A stretch of 47,841 nucleotides of DNA from Candidatus Omnitrophota bacterium. GTDB taxonomy: Bacteria; Omnitrophota; Gorgyraeia; Zapsychrales; Fredricksoniimonadaceae. The stretch covers positions 1-47,841 of the forward strand of contig JACQCF010000019.1 of assembly GCA_016201795.1 (NCBI GenBank). The letters are read 5' to 3'. Positions within the stretch are counted from its first letter, which is position 1. Each line of letters opens with the position of its first letter. Shown piece by piece: positions 33,863 through 41,846 of this stretch. The notes under the pieces were generated by a model, which was given only the letters and a program-made list of their open reading frames with translations, did no database searches and was not told the origin of the DNA. The position numbers and the translations under genes were made by a program.

Positions 33863-34322
33863 GTCTCACTCCATTGTTCTTTTACATGGTGTTTTGGCGG
33901 ATGAGGCTTGGAGGAAAATCAAGTGCGCTCAGACGACACCGGTTTTTGTGTTGGAAGGCCGGCCCAGTTTATTAGCTGCCCATGTGAATACAAAAGTTCT
34001 TTTGAAAAATCGTCTGAGACCAACGGTGATTGCTGATAATATGGCAGGTTTTCTTTTTTACAAGGGTTTAGTGAAAGAAGTTGTATTGGCTTGCCAGTAT
34101 GCGGATAACACGGGTGCTTTGTGTGATATGGGTGCTTTGATTTTGGCGGTGTTAGCCAAAAAACATAAAGTTTCCGTCAGGCTTTTGCCGGGACAACATA
34201 AGAATAGGTTTTTAGGCGATCCCAAAGAAATTTTAAGTTTTAACGGAAAGCGTCTTGCCCCTTTGGGGGTTAAAGGTTATGTTCCTTTAGTGGAGTGGGT
34301 ACCGGAGAAATATTTGAAATGA
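33849..34322 (+). CDS. Truncated, catalytically degenerate eIF2B-like twin
   Basis: 157 residues aligning only with the C-terminal Rossmann-like half of the preceding isomerase. The catalytic Cys position reads Gly14 (LLHGVLADEA) and the catalytic Asp position reads Gln83 (ACQYADNTGAL), so both active residues are gone, yet the fold motifs VLEGRPSLLAAH, DNMAGFLF and LGVKGYVPLVEWVP remain. The intact frame and 14-base overlap with its paralogue suggest a maintained non-catalytic partner rather than decay. Function unknown. Confidence 0.75.
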   Translation: MQDYKSHSIVLLHGVLADEAWRKIKCAQTTPVFVLEGRPSLLAAHVNTKVLLKNRLRPTVIADNMAGFLFYKGLVKEVVLACQYADNTGALCDMGALILAVLAKKHKVSVRLLPGQHKNRFLGDPKEILSFNGKRLAPLGVKGYVPLVEWVPEKYLK

Positions 34323-34328
34323 GATTAC

Positions 34329-34398
34329 GTGTCATTACGAGGAACGAAGTGACGAAGTAATCTTTTAAAAGATTGCTTCGCTACGCTCGCAATGACAC
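34329..34398. repeat. ~70-bp palindromic repeat, copy 3
   Basis: Arms GTGTCATTACGAGGAACG and TACGCTCGCAATGACAC around ATCTTTTAAAAGATT, in the gap between the eIF2B-like twin and the aldolase gene, inside the biosynthetic operon. Confidence 0.9.
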
Positions 34399-34415
34399 AC
34401 AGAATAAGGAATTAA

Positions 34416-35453
34416 ATGAATAATCAATCTCAAGAAATCATTCGTATCGGCAAATTGCTCTGGGACAAGGGGCTGGTGTTTGGCTTTAACGGCAATATTA
34501 GCGTTCGTCTGGACGCCAATACTTTGCTGATTACAGCCACCGGCACTTGCTTAGGGTATTTGACCGAGAAAGATATTCTGACCATGAATGTCAGCGGCGA
34601 GGTGATTGGGACAGGCAAGGCATCCAGCGAACGACTCATGCATACAGCCATTTACAAGGCTTTGCCTAATGTGAAATGTGTGGTGCATACTCATACAACA
34701 TATACCACGGGGTTCTTTTTAAACAATGACCACTTTACGCCCAAAACATTTGAAGCACAGTTTTATTTGGGACAAGTAAAGGCTATTGTTCAAACCGCAC
34801 CGTCAGTCACTGACCCGGCGCCGGTCGTGGAAGCATTGAAAGCCAATAACATTGTGGTGTTAAAAAATCATGGCGTGGTGGCTGTAGGCGACGATTTATT
34901 TAACGCGTTTGTGTTGATTCAGGAATTGGAAGAACAGGTGAAGATGGATTTGGTCAACGTACATTATCTTCAGAAATCAGCTGGTTCTGGCTCGGGTATT
35001 GCCTCATGGGCCCCTCCGCCCAGTGTGGATCCTCCCGTGCGGCAACACCCTTCGCCACCAGCTGATTTTTCTGGAAAGAAGTATAAGCTTTTTTCAAAAG
35101 AGCAAATTGAAGCAATTGTAAAACTCGTCAATAACGACAGCCAGATGCAGGAATTGGGTTCTAAAACAGCGATGAATATGGATTTAGCTGTATGTTTGCA
35201 GGAAACAGGAGATGTACATAGTTTTAAGTTTGAAAACGGCCGCATCACCAAGACAGGTAAAGATGTCAATGCGGAATTTTTGATTACAGCCAATGAAGCG
35301 ATTTGGCGTTCGGTATTTAATAGAGAAATCGACCCGTTTGTAGCGACGACACAAAAGAAAATGAATCTGCGCGGGGATTTTGCGCGTATCTCTAAATGGT
35401 ACGCGCCTTGCAGCCGCATTTTTCAATTATGGACGAATGTTCCGGTGGAATAG
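34416..35453 (+). CDS. Class II aldolase fused to an SCP2 lipid-binding domain
   Basis: 345 residues. Residues 1-180 are a class II aldolase/adducin domain: GNISVRL, catalytic-region SSERLMHTAIY, Zn ligands H91 and H93 (VVHTHTTYTTG) and H152 (LKNHGVVAVG). A Pro-rich linker (about 190-220) leads to a C-terminal SCP2 sterol-carrier domain (about 225-345; DVNAEFLITANEAIWRSVFN, KKMNLRGDFARIS). The aldolase family cleaves ketose-1-phosphates such as fuculose-1-phosphate or 5-deoxyribulose-1-phosphate to DHAP and an aldehyde. The attached lipid-binding domain is unusual and may place the enzyme at a membrane or on a hydrophobic substrate. Confidence 0.85.
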   Translation: MNNQSQEIIRIGKLLWDKGLVFGFNGNISVRLDANTLLITATGTCLGYLTEKDILTMNVSGEVIGTGKASSERLMHTAIYKALPNVKCVVHTHTTYTTGFFLNNDHFTPKTFEAQFYLGQVKAIVQTAPSVTDPAPVVEALKANNIVVLKNHGVVAVGDDLFNAFVLIQELEEQVKMDLVNVHYLQKSAGSGSGIASWAPPPSVDPPVRQHPSPPADFSGKKYKLFSKEQIEAIVKLVNNDSQMQELGSKTAMNMDLAVCLQETGDVHSFKFENGRITKTGKDVNAEFLITANEAIWRSVFNREIDPFVATTQKKMNLRGDFARISKWYAPCSRIFQLWTNVPVE

Positions 35454-35454
35454 T

Positions 35455-36945
35455 ATGAGCGTGACAACCATACAACAATTTGATTTACTCATCGAAGGCA
35501 AAATAAGCCAGGCGTTATCGGGCAAGTATTTTGACTGTGTGAACCCGTCGAACGGGGAAGTGTTTGCGCGCGTGAGCGATGCGGATACGATCGACGTGGA
35601 AATGGCGGTGCAGGCGGCGCGTTTAGCTTTCGACCATGGCCGCTGGCCGCAGATGGCTTTGAATGAACGCGGCGCGTTGCTGGTTAAAATAGGCCAGGCC
35701 ATCCGCGACCATGCCAAAGAACTGGCGGATTTAGAATGTGAGTCGACGGGAAAAACCATCAAACACACGACTTTTATCGATGTACCGACTTGCGCGGAAA
35801 CATTCGAATATTTCGGTAAGATTGAGGAGCTGCCCAGCGAAAACATTAAAGTGTCTTCTCCCCATCTGTGCGTGATGGAACGGGAACCTGTAGGGGTGGT
35901 GGCCGCTATTATTCCATGGAATTATCCTCTAATTACGGCAGCTTGGAAAATTGTGCCGGCTTTAATGACAGGCAACACCGTGGTCCTGAAGCCCTCACCG
36001 ATGGCTTGCGCGTCGGTGATGGCCCTGGCGAAAATCATCGCTCAAGTTGGTTTACCTAAAGGAGTATTGAATATCATCAGTTCTTCACGGCTTGAGGCCG
36101 GCAAAGAGTTAGTCGGTAATCCCCAAGTGGATATGATTTCTTTTACGGGGGGAACAAAAACAGGGGAAGCTGTCATGGCCGCAGCCGCCAAAGGAGTCAA
36201 GAAACTGACGCTGGAATTAAGCGGTAAGTCTCCCAATATTGTTTTTGCCGATTGCGATAGGGAAGCTGCCGTCGGCGGTGCCCTGTCAGCGATTTTTATG
36301 AACCAGGGCCAAATGTGCACCGCCGGCTCCCGGCTTTTGGTAGAAGATAAAATTTATAAACTTTTTGTTGAGCAGTTGGTGGCTGGAGCGAAAGCTTTGA
36401 AGATCGGTCCGGCCGATAGTTTTGAGACGGAGTTTGGGCCTTTGGTAAGCGTTTTTCATCGCGACAGTGTCTTGAAGTTTATCGAGCAGGGGCTCAAAGA
36501 GGGGGCCAAGCTTGCCTGCGGCGGAAAAATTCCCGCAGGTCTTAACCCTCAAGGAGCTTATCTGGAACCGACGATTTTTGTGAATGTACGCAATAACATG
36601 ACTATCGCCCAGGAAGAAATTTTTGGGCCTGTGCTTTGCGTGATTCCCTTTACATCAGAGAATGAAGCGGTTCATATTGCCAATGACACTCAATATGGAT
36701 TAGCGGCCATGGTTTGGTCTAAAGATTTGGAAAAAGCAAATCGGGTGGCGAAACGCCTGCGCTGTGGGACGGTATGGATTAATACCTATGGTGCTTTTTT
36801 TAATGAGGTACCTTTCGGCGGATATAAGCAAAGTGGTTTTGGCCGGGAGCTCGGTAAAGAAGGTTTATTAGAGTACACTCAACTCAAACATATTGCCACT
36901 GATACAACGCCTAGCGGACGGTCGTTGGTAACAAGTTGGTTCTAA
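35455..36945 (+). CDS. NAD(P)-dependent aldehyde dehydrogenase
   Basis: 496 residues from the ATG one base after the aldolase stop; an earlier ATG is inside the aldolase gene. ALDH motifs: IIPWNYPLI, general base Glu in LTLELSGKSPNIVF, catalytic Cys in NQGQMCTAGSRL, EEIFGPVL, and the C-terminal YGAFFNEVPFGGYKQSGFGRE. It resembles the betaine/phenylacetaldehyde-type group. Placed to oxidise the aldehyde released by the aldolase. Confidence 0.9.
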   Translation: MSVTTIQQFDLLIEGKISQALSGKYFDCVNPSNGEVFARVSDADTIDVEMAVQAARLAFDHGRWPQMALNERGALLVKIGQAIRDHAKELADLECESTGKTIKHTTFIDVPTCAETFEYFGKIEELPSENIKVSSPHLCVMEREPVGVVAAIIPWNYPLITAAWKIVPALMTGNTVVLKPSPMACASVMALAKIIAQVGLPKGVLNIISSSRLEAGKELVGNPQVDMISFTGGTKTGEAVMAAAAKGVKKLTLELSGKSPNIVFADCDREAAVGGALSAIFMNQGQMCTAGSRLLVEDKIYKLFVEQLVAGAKALKIGPADSFETEFGPLVSVFHRDSVLKFIEQGLKEGAKLACGGKIPAGLNPQGAYLEPTIFVNVRNNMTIAQEEIFGPVLCVIPFTSENEAVHIANDTQYGLAAMVWSKDLEKANRVAKRLRCGTVWINTYGAFFNEVPFGGYKQSGFGRELGKEGLLEYTQLKHIATDTTPSGRSLVTSWF

Positions 36946-36960
36946 TCAAAGGATTGTTTT

Positions 36961-37314
36961 ATGATACGCCTGCTTCTTTGTTTATATTTATTGCTTCAAA
37001 GTCAGAGCCTGGGCTGGTCGGATGAAAACCCCATTGTTTTTGATCCCCGTGTTTCTTATGACATTTATTTTAAAGGAAGCGAAGATAACGTTTTGGTTAT
37101 ACGGCGGGTTAGAGTTGTTGAGGAAGCCTCCATTGGTCAAGAGCAGTATCTGGTCGTCAAGGGAGAGAAGCCATCCAATGATCCGAGGAACCAAGCCTAT
37201 ATATTTTTGAAGGGAATTTATTCTATCCTTCCTTCGGATAGGTTTTCTATAGAATCTGTTTCAGATAATGATAGAAAAGAGCAGCATAAAGATCACAGAG
37301 GCTATCAAAATTAA
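36961..37314 (+). CDS. Small exported protein, unknown
   Basis: 117 residues with an N-terminal signal peptide (IRLLLCLYLLLQSQSLGWS). No recognised domain. It separates the aldehyde dehydrogenase and radical SAM genes. Composition is more AT-rich than its neighbours. May be accessory or unrelated to the pathway. Confidence 0.5.
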   Translation: MIRLLLCLYLLLQSQSLGWSDENPIVFDPRVSYDIYFKGSEDNVLVIRRVRVVEEASIGQEQYLVVKGEKPSNDPRNQAYIFLKGIYSILPSDRFSIESVSDNDRKEQHKDHRGYQN

Positions 37315-37344
37315 TAGAACATAAATCAAAGGGGGAAACATTCA

Positions 37345-38823
37345 ATGGTTAAAAAAATTCTTTTTTTAACGCCGCCACTCAAAGCCTGGGATTCCCACGG
37401 ATTTCATCGGGCAGCCAATCAAATGCATGCGCAGGTAGCGGCTTACGTGCGTTCCAAAGGCATTGCTAGCGTCGAAGCATTAGACTGCCGCGCACTGGAT
37501 ATGGATTGGGATGCCATGTTGGCAAAAATTGGCGAGAGCAAGCCGGACATTGTGTTCGTTGGTGATCAACTATTCTCAACTCTTGGTGCAGCAGTTATCT
37601 GGTATTTCAATGAAGCCTTGCGTTTGATTAAAGAGAAATTTCCCCAGACCATTACGGTTGCCAGCGGCCTTTGGTATTCCGCCGACTATGAACGCCAGAT
37701 GAGACTGAATCCTTTCATTGATTATATTTTGATTGGTGAAGGGGAAATCACATTGGAAGATTTGCTTAACAATCTTTTGGATCAAAAGAAAGACATGCGT
37801 GACATACCCGGGTTGGTGTCCCGTCGTGACAAGGAAACTATTATTGTCGGTCCGCACCGCGGTTTGATTCCGGATTTAAACAAGCTTCCTATGCCAGCCT
37901 ACGATTTATTTCCTATGGAAAAATATGTGGGACATACGTATTGGAAGCCGTTCGCGGAACTGATGACCTCCCGTGGCTGCCCGGGCAAATGCCATTTTTG
38001 TTATGAATGGGCTTTGTATGATAGCCGTACCGCGGCTAAGGACTTTACCTCCTGGCGCGGTTTAAGCGGCAAACGCATCGTGGATGAACTAGACCTGTTG
38101 GAAAAACAATACGGCATTACCACCGTTGTGATGCAGGACGATGCCTTCAACAGCGATACCAAGGCTATGATTGAATTCTGCGAGGAGAAAATCAAACGCG
38201 GTAACAAAATCGGCTGGGTGTGCTTAGGGAGAGCCGATCAATGGATTTCCCAGCAGGACATTCTGCCTTTGATGCGCAAGGCCGGCTTGTTTATGGCTTT
38301 AACCGGTGTTGAGGTAGAATCCGATGCCCAGTTAACTAAAACCGGTAAAGGGGTCACGATTGAGCAGATTAGAAAGACCATCGAGATTCTGCGCGCGCAG
38401 AATATCGGTACCGTCGGTACCGTTTTAATCGGTTTGCGCGAAGATAACGAGGAGAAAATAAAACAACGTTTGCGCGTGGCTGATGAAATCGATCCGGACG
38501 TATTTGCTTTGGATTATTTAACGCCGGTGCCCAATTCTCCGGATTGGCGTTATGGAATCAAGCAGGGATGGTTTGACCCTGACAAGATTAATTTAAAAGA
38601 TTGGGACTTCCAGCATCCGGTGATCCCCACTGATTTCTTGTCTATCGAGGATGTGGGCCGTTGGGGGGCCTGGTGCATGCGTGAATACTATTCCAAACCG
38701 GAAAGAATCCATCGCATCATGGAAAGCGATTATGACATTCGTGTAAAATTATGCGTGAAAGACTTCATGAACAACATTTCCAAGTGGGAGGCTAACTCCA
38801 GAGTCGAAACTGCTTCGAGGTAA
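37345..38823 (+). CDS. Cobalamin-binding radical SAM protein (BchE-like)
   Basis: 492 residues. Residues about 1-150 form a B12-binding-type Rossmann domain (KILFLTPPLKAW, PDIVFVGDQLFS, YILIGEGEITLEDLL) lacking the DxHxxG cobalt-ligand motif. The radical SAM core follows with C212, C216, C219 in TSRGCPGKCHFCYEW. The architecture is that of BchE and related methylases/cyclases. Each turnover yields 5'-deoxyadenosine. The neighbour encodes a PCP_red domain, also seen in bacteriochlorophyll enzymes, but no other chlorophyll genes are present. The reaction may be an anaerobic C-methylation or ring closure of the polyketide (inference). Confidence 0.88.
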   Translation: MVKKILFLTPPLKAWDSHGFHRAANQMHAQVAAYVRSKGIASVEALDCRALDMDWDAMLAKIGESKPDIVFVGDQLFSTLGAAVIWYFNEALRLIKEKFPQTITVASGLWYSADYERQMRLNPFIDYILIGEGEITLEDLLNNLLDQKKDMRDIPGLVSRRDKETIIVGPHRGLIPDLNKLPMPAYDLFPMEKYVGHTYWKPFAELMTSRGCPGKCHFCYEWALYDSRTAAKDFTSWRGLSGKRIVDELDLLEKQYGITTVVMQDDAFNSDTKAMIEFCEEKIKRGNKIGWVCLGRADQWISQQDILPLMRKAGLFMALTGVEVESDAQLTKTGKGVTIEQIRKTIEILRAQNIGTVGTVLIGLREDNEEKIKQRLRVADEIDPDVFALDYLTPVPNSPDWRYGIKQGWFDPDKINLKDWDFQHPVIPTDFLSIEDVGRWGAWCMREYYSKPERIHRIMESDYDIRVKLCVKDFMNNISKWEANSRVETASR

Positions 38824-38827
38824 TCAT

Positions 38828-39106
38828 ATGGCGACCATTGAGACAAACTCTATGTCGTGGGAGAAAACAGCGCTGGAAAAATACCATAAAATGCTGCAGC
38901 TAATTCCTGTTTTTCATCGGGGCATTGCCAAGGAAGTGGTCAATAAGAAAGCCGAGCAGCTGGCTTTGGCCCGCGGCTCATCCAGAGTCGAAGAGCAAGA
39001 CATTGTCCGTTCCTTTTTGACCGAGGTGCCCAAGGCTTTTTACAGCCTCATGGTTCGTATTATGGATGAGGTGGGGTTTGATTATAAAAAGTACGGAGGT
39101 TGTTAA
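38828..39106 (+). CDS. Stand-alone PCP_red-domain small protein
   Basis: 92 residues, start 4 bases after the radical SAM stop. The sequence WEKTALEKYHKMLQLIPVFHR and VVNKKAEQLALARGSSRVEEQDIV follows the PCP_red (protochlorophyllide reductase-like) pattern: W...A...L..+P.F.R...K...E..A...G...+. In BchB this is a small C-terminal helical domain; single-domain forms occur beside redox enzymes. It ends YKKYGGC. Likely an accessory to the adjacent radical SAM enzyme. Confidence 0.7.
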   Translation: MATIETNSMSWEKTALEKYHKMLQLIPVFHRGIAKEVVNKKAEQLALARGSSRVEEQDIVRSFLTEVPKAFYSLMVRIMDEVGFDYKKYGGC

Positions 39107-39109
39107 TTT

Positions 39110-40120
39110 ATGACGGTCGCCATTATTGGTGCAGGCGCTATCGGAGGTTTGTTGGCTGCTTATTTAACCAAAACTGGTCAAGAGGTGGCGCTTATCGGCC
39201 GTCGAGATCAGGTTGATGCGATTAACCAACATGGTTTATCCATCGTCGGCGTGCGCGGCCATGAGGCGATCAAGGTCAAAGCTCTGATGCAAATAAACAA
39301 GCCTTATGATTTGGTAATTTTTGCCACTAAAACTCAGGACATCGAAGAGGCCTATCAGCAGAACCATCCATTTTTGGATACGGGGCTGGTGTTAACCACT
39401 CAAAACGGCGTACAGGCGGATAATATTTTAAGTAGTCATTTTGACCGCGATCGTCAGCTCTCTAGCATTGTGATGTTTGGAGCAACTTACGTAAGGCCCG
39501 GACATATCACCTATAACTTTGAAGGGGATTGGATTATCGGTCGTCCCTTTGTGCCGGTGGATCCGACGACGCATCAAGTAGCCGGGGTTTTGGGCAAGGC
39601 TTTTAAAGTGGTCGTTGGTGGCGATATCATGGGTATGAAATATTTAAAGCTCTTTGTGAATTTTAACAACTGCATTCCAGCGCTCGTCGGTAAGAGCATG
39701 CAAGAGACTTTTGCCGACCTAGATTTATGCCGCTTAAGTATTATGCTTTTGAAAGAGGGTTTAGGAATCGTGGGGCAGGCTAAGATTACGCTTACGTCCC
39801 TGTCAGATTTTCCTAAGGAGAGAATTTTTGGGCTGGCAAGTATGCCCATCGAGCAGGCCGCGGGGATCATCAATAAAACCTTAACTGGTTTAAGCAAGGA
39901 GCCATTATACGGTTCCATTTTGCAAAGCATCATGCGCGGTAAAGCTAGTGAGATTGATTTTATTAACGGCGAGGTGGTGCATTTGGCTAACCATTTGAAC
40001 TTACCCTCGCCCTTAAACAGTAAAGTGGTCGACATGGTGCATGAGGTGGAGAGAACAGGAAGGTATTTTGATTTAGAGGAAGTTAAGAATTCATTTAATT
40101 TGACCGTAGGGGCGAGGTGA
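39110..40120 (+). CDS. Ketopantoate reductase-like (ApbA/PanE family) oxidoreductase
   Basis: 336 residues: NADP Rossmann motif VAIIGAGAIGGLLAAYL, TQNGVQADNIL, and the C-terminal helical domain with a conserved Lys (MGMKYLKLFVNFNNC). The family reduces 2-keto-acyl compounds; family members outside pantothenate synthesis have varied substrates. No panB/panC is nearby, so a tailoring reduction in this cluster is more likely than pantothenate synthesis. The last four residues (VGAR) and stop come from a short palindromic repeat. Confidence 0.8.
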   Translation: MTVAIIGAGAIGGLLAAYLTKTGQEVALIGRRDQVDAINQHGLSIVGVRGHEAIKVKALMQINKPYDLVIFATKTQDIEEAYQQNHPFLDTGLVLTTQNGVQADNILSSHFDRDRQLSSIVMFGATYVRPGHITYNFEGDWIIGRPFVPVDPTTHQVAGVLGKAFKVVVGGDIMGMKYLKLFVNFNNCIPALVGKSMQETFADLDLCRLSIMLLKEGLGIVGQAKITLTSLSDFPKERIFGLASMPIEQAAGIINKTLTGLSKEPLYGSILQSIMRGKASEIDFINGEVVHLANHLNLPSPLNSKVVDMVHEVERTGRYFDLEEVKNSFNLTVGAR

Positions 40121-40133
40121 CCTCGCCCGTACA
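40106..40133. repeat. 28-bp palindromic repeat, copy A
   Basis: GTAGGGGCGAGGTGACCTCGCCCGTACA pattern (GTAGGGGCGAGG / CCTCGCCCGTAC arms), matching the element at 45526-45553. It contains the stop codon of the upstream gene. Confidence 0.8.
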
Positions 40134-40147
40134 TGATGGAGGGAAAT

Positions 40148-40576
40148 ATGTCAAAATTAGCTTCGTGGATTCCTGAGTATTGGAACGATACCCAAAAAGA
40201 AGTTTGGAAGTGCGTGGAGACCCATTGGGACCATTTGATCAACAAACGCGTGGATGAATTTATTAAGTATATTCATCCGGACATGATCGGTTATGGTCAT
40301 GAAAGTCCGATTCCCGTTGACCGTCCATGGTTGGACAAATGGGTTGGTTTTTGGACCAAAAATACTAACATTGCCATTTGTGAATTGCGCCCTGTTCAGA
40401 TGAAAATCCATGGGGACATTGCTATTGTGCAGTATTTGATTTTTACCGTCGAGATTAATACGGAAGGCGGCAAGCGTGTTATCCGTCGTTATACTATGAC
40501 CTGGAAAAAAGGTAAGGACCATTGGCAAGTCATCGGCAGCCATAATAATCTCATGGATGAAACGTTGAGGCATTGA
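40148..40576 (+). CDS. SnoaL/NTF2-like protein
   Basis: 142 residues from the ATG after a GGAGGG site. Small alpha+beta-barrel pattern (HWDHLINKRVDEFIKYIHPD, IAIVQYLIFTVEI, RYTMTWKKGKDHWQVIGSH) typical of the SnoaL-like/DUF4440 nuclear-transport-factor-2 fold. Members include polyketide cyclases and hydroxylases as well as simple binding proteins. It lies 1 base before the ketosynthase gene, which supports a role in polyketide folding or ring closure. Confidence 0.75.
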   Translation: MSKLASWIPEYWNDTQKEVWKCVETHWDHLINKRVDEFIKYIHPDMIGYGHESPIPVDRPWLDKWVGFWTKNTNIAICELRPVQMKIHGDIAIVQYLIFTVEINTEGGKRVIRRYTMTWKKGKDHWQVIGSHNNLMDETLRH

Positions 40577-40577
40577 T

Positions 40578-41843
40578 ATGAATAAGAGAAGACGTGTAGT
40601 TGTCACCGGTGTCGGCATCATTGCCCCCAACGGCATCGGTCATGAGGCCTGTTATCGCGCCATGATCAGCGGTATCAGCGCTGTCCATCGGGTGACGGAA
40701 TTTGATGTATCGATTTTTAACACCAAGATCGCCGCGCAAGTGTCGGATTTTGATCCGATTGCCTTAGGTTTGAGTTTCGAAGAAGCTATGCGCATGGACC
40801 GCTATGTGCAATTTGCTTGTGTGGCTGCTCGCATGGCTCTTGAAGATGCTAAGTTGAATTTGAGTCGGGTGGATAAAGAACGCATGGGTATATCTTTAGC
40901 CAATGCAATTTGCGGTACCAAATACATGGAAGAGGAATTTGCGCTAGTCACCGACAGCGGCACTAAACCTATCAACCCTCTGATTGTCCGTCCGGATTTG
41001 TATGATGCAGCGATGTTTAATACACCTTCCAGTGAACTTGCTGCCAAATATGGGCTTTGTGGGGTTTGCAATACTATTTCCACCGGTTGTACCGCCGGAA
41101 CTGATTCGGTGGGCTTTGCTTTTGAGACGATTTGTGACGGGGATGCGGATGTGATGATCTGCGGGGCTTCGGAGGCTCCGGTCACACCCATTACTTTCGG
41201 AGCTTTTGATACCGTGAATGTTTTATCCGTGCATAATGATGAACCCGCCAAAGCCAGCCGGCCGTTTGACAATAGGCGTAATGGTTTTGTGATTTCCGAA
41301 GGGGCAGGGATTCTTATTTGTGAAGAACTCAATCATGCCCTCAAGCGCGGGGCGCGCATCTACTGTGAGCTGACAGGTTTTGGTACCACCTGCAATGCCT
41401 ATCACATGACCGATCTTCCCCCTGAAGGCGATGCCATGGCGGACAGTATTACCCTGGCGATCCAAGATGCGGGGATTAAGCCCGAGACGATTGACTATGT
41501 CAGCGCGCATGGTTCATCAACGAGGCAAAACGATGTGTTTGAAACCAGCGCTTATAAAATGGCTTTGGGGCGATACGCGTATAAGGTGCCGATTTCTTCC
41601 GTCAAATCGATGATCGGGCATCCTTTAGCCGGAGCCAACGGCATTGAGCTGGCTTTAAGCTCCATGATGTTTGAGCGTAACATTTTGCCGCCGACGATCA
41701 ATCAGGAGGAAAAAGATCCTCAATGCGATTTGAATTATATTCCTAATAAAGCGATGGAAAAGAAGATTAACTGCATTTTAAAAACGTCGAGCGGTTTTTC
41801 CGGCATTCATTCGGCGATGGTTTTGCAAAGATATAAAGGATAA
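40578..41843 (+). CDS. Beta-ketoacyl synthase, active KS-alpha
   Basis: 421 residues of the FabF/type II PKS ketosynthase family. The catalytic triad is complete: Cys171 in ISTGCTAGTDS, His311 in SAHGSSTRQND and His348 in SVKSMIGHPLAG. RRVVVTGVGIIAPNG opens the protein. It would condense malonyl-ACP units. It is followed after 3 bases by a degenerate second ketosynthase and then an ACP, the order of a minimal type II PKS (KS-alpha, KS-beta, ACP). Confidence 0.92.
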   Translation: MNKRRRVVVTGVGIIAPNGIGHEACYRAMISGISAVHRVTEFDVSIFNTKIAAQVSDFDPIALGLSFEEAMRMDRYVQFACVAARMALEDAKLNLSRVDKERMGISLANAICGTKYMEEEFALVTDSGTKPINPLIVRPDLYDAAMFNTPSSELAAKYGLCGVCNTISTGCTAGTDSVGFAFETICDGDADVMICGASEAPVTPITFGAFDTVNVLSVHNDEPAKASRPFDNRRNGFVISEGAGILICEELNHALKRGARIYCELTGFGTTCNAYHMTDLPPEGDAMADSITLAIQDAGIKPETIDYVSAHGSSTRQNDVFETSAYKMALGRYAYKVPISSVKSMIGHPLAGANGIELALSSMMFERNILPPTINQEEKDPQCDLNYIPNKAMEKKINCILKTSSGFSGIHSAMVLQRYKG

Positions 41844-41846
41844 AGC

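Noticed and set aside
32906-34322. eIF2B-like genes as translation initiation factors
   Set aside because: Bacteria lack eIF2B; the Cys153/Asp226 pair and context identify a sugar-phosphate isomerase.
32127-36945. Organofluorine biosynthesis locus
   Set aside because: The downstream enzyme types match, but no fluorinase/DUF62 gene is visible in the window; kept only as an alternative analogy.
37345-39106. Bacteriochlorophyll biosynthesis genes
   Set aside because: Only BchE-like and PCP_red similarity; no bchLNB, bchH or other tetrapyrrole genes nearby.
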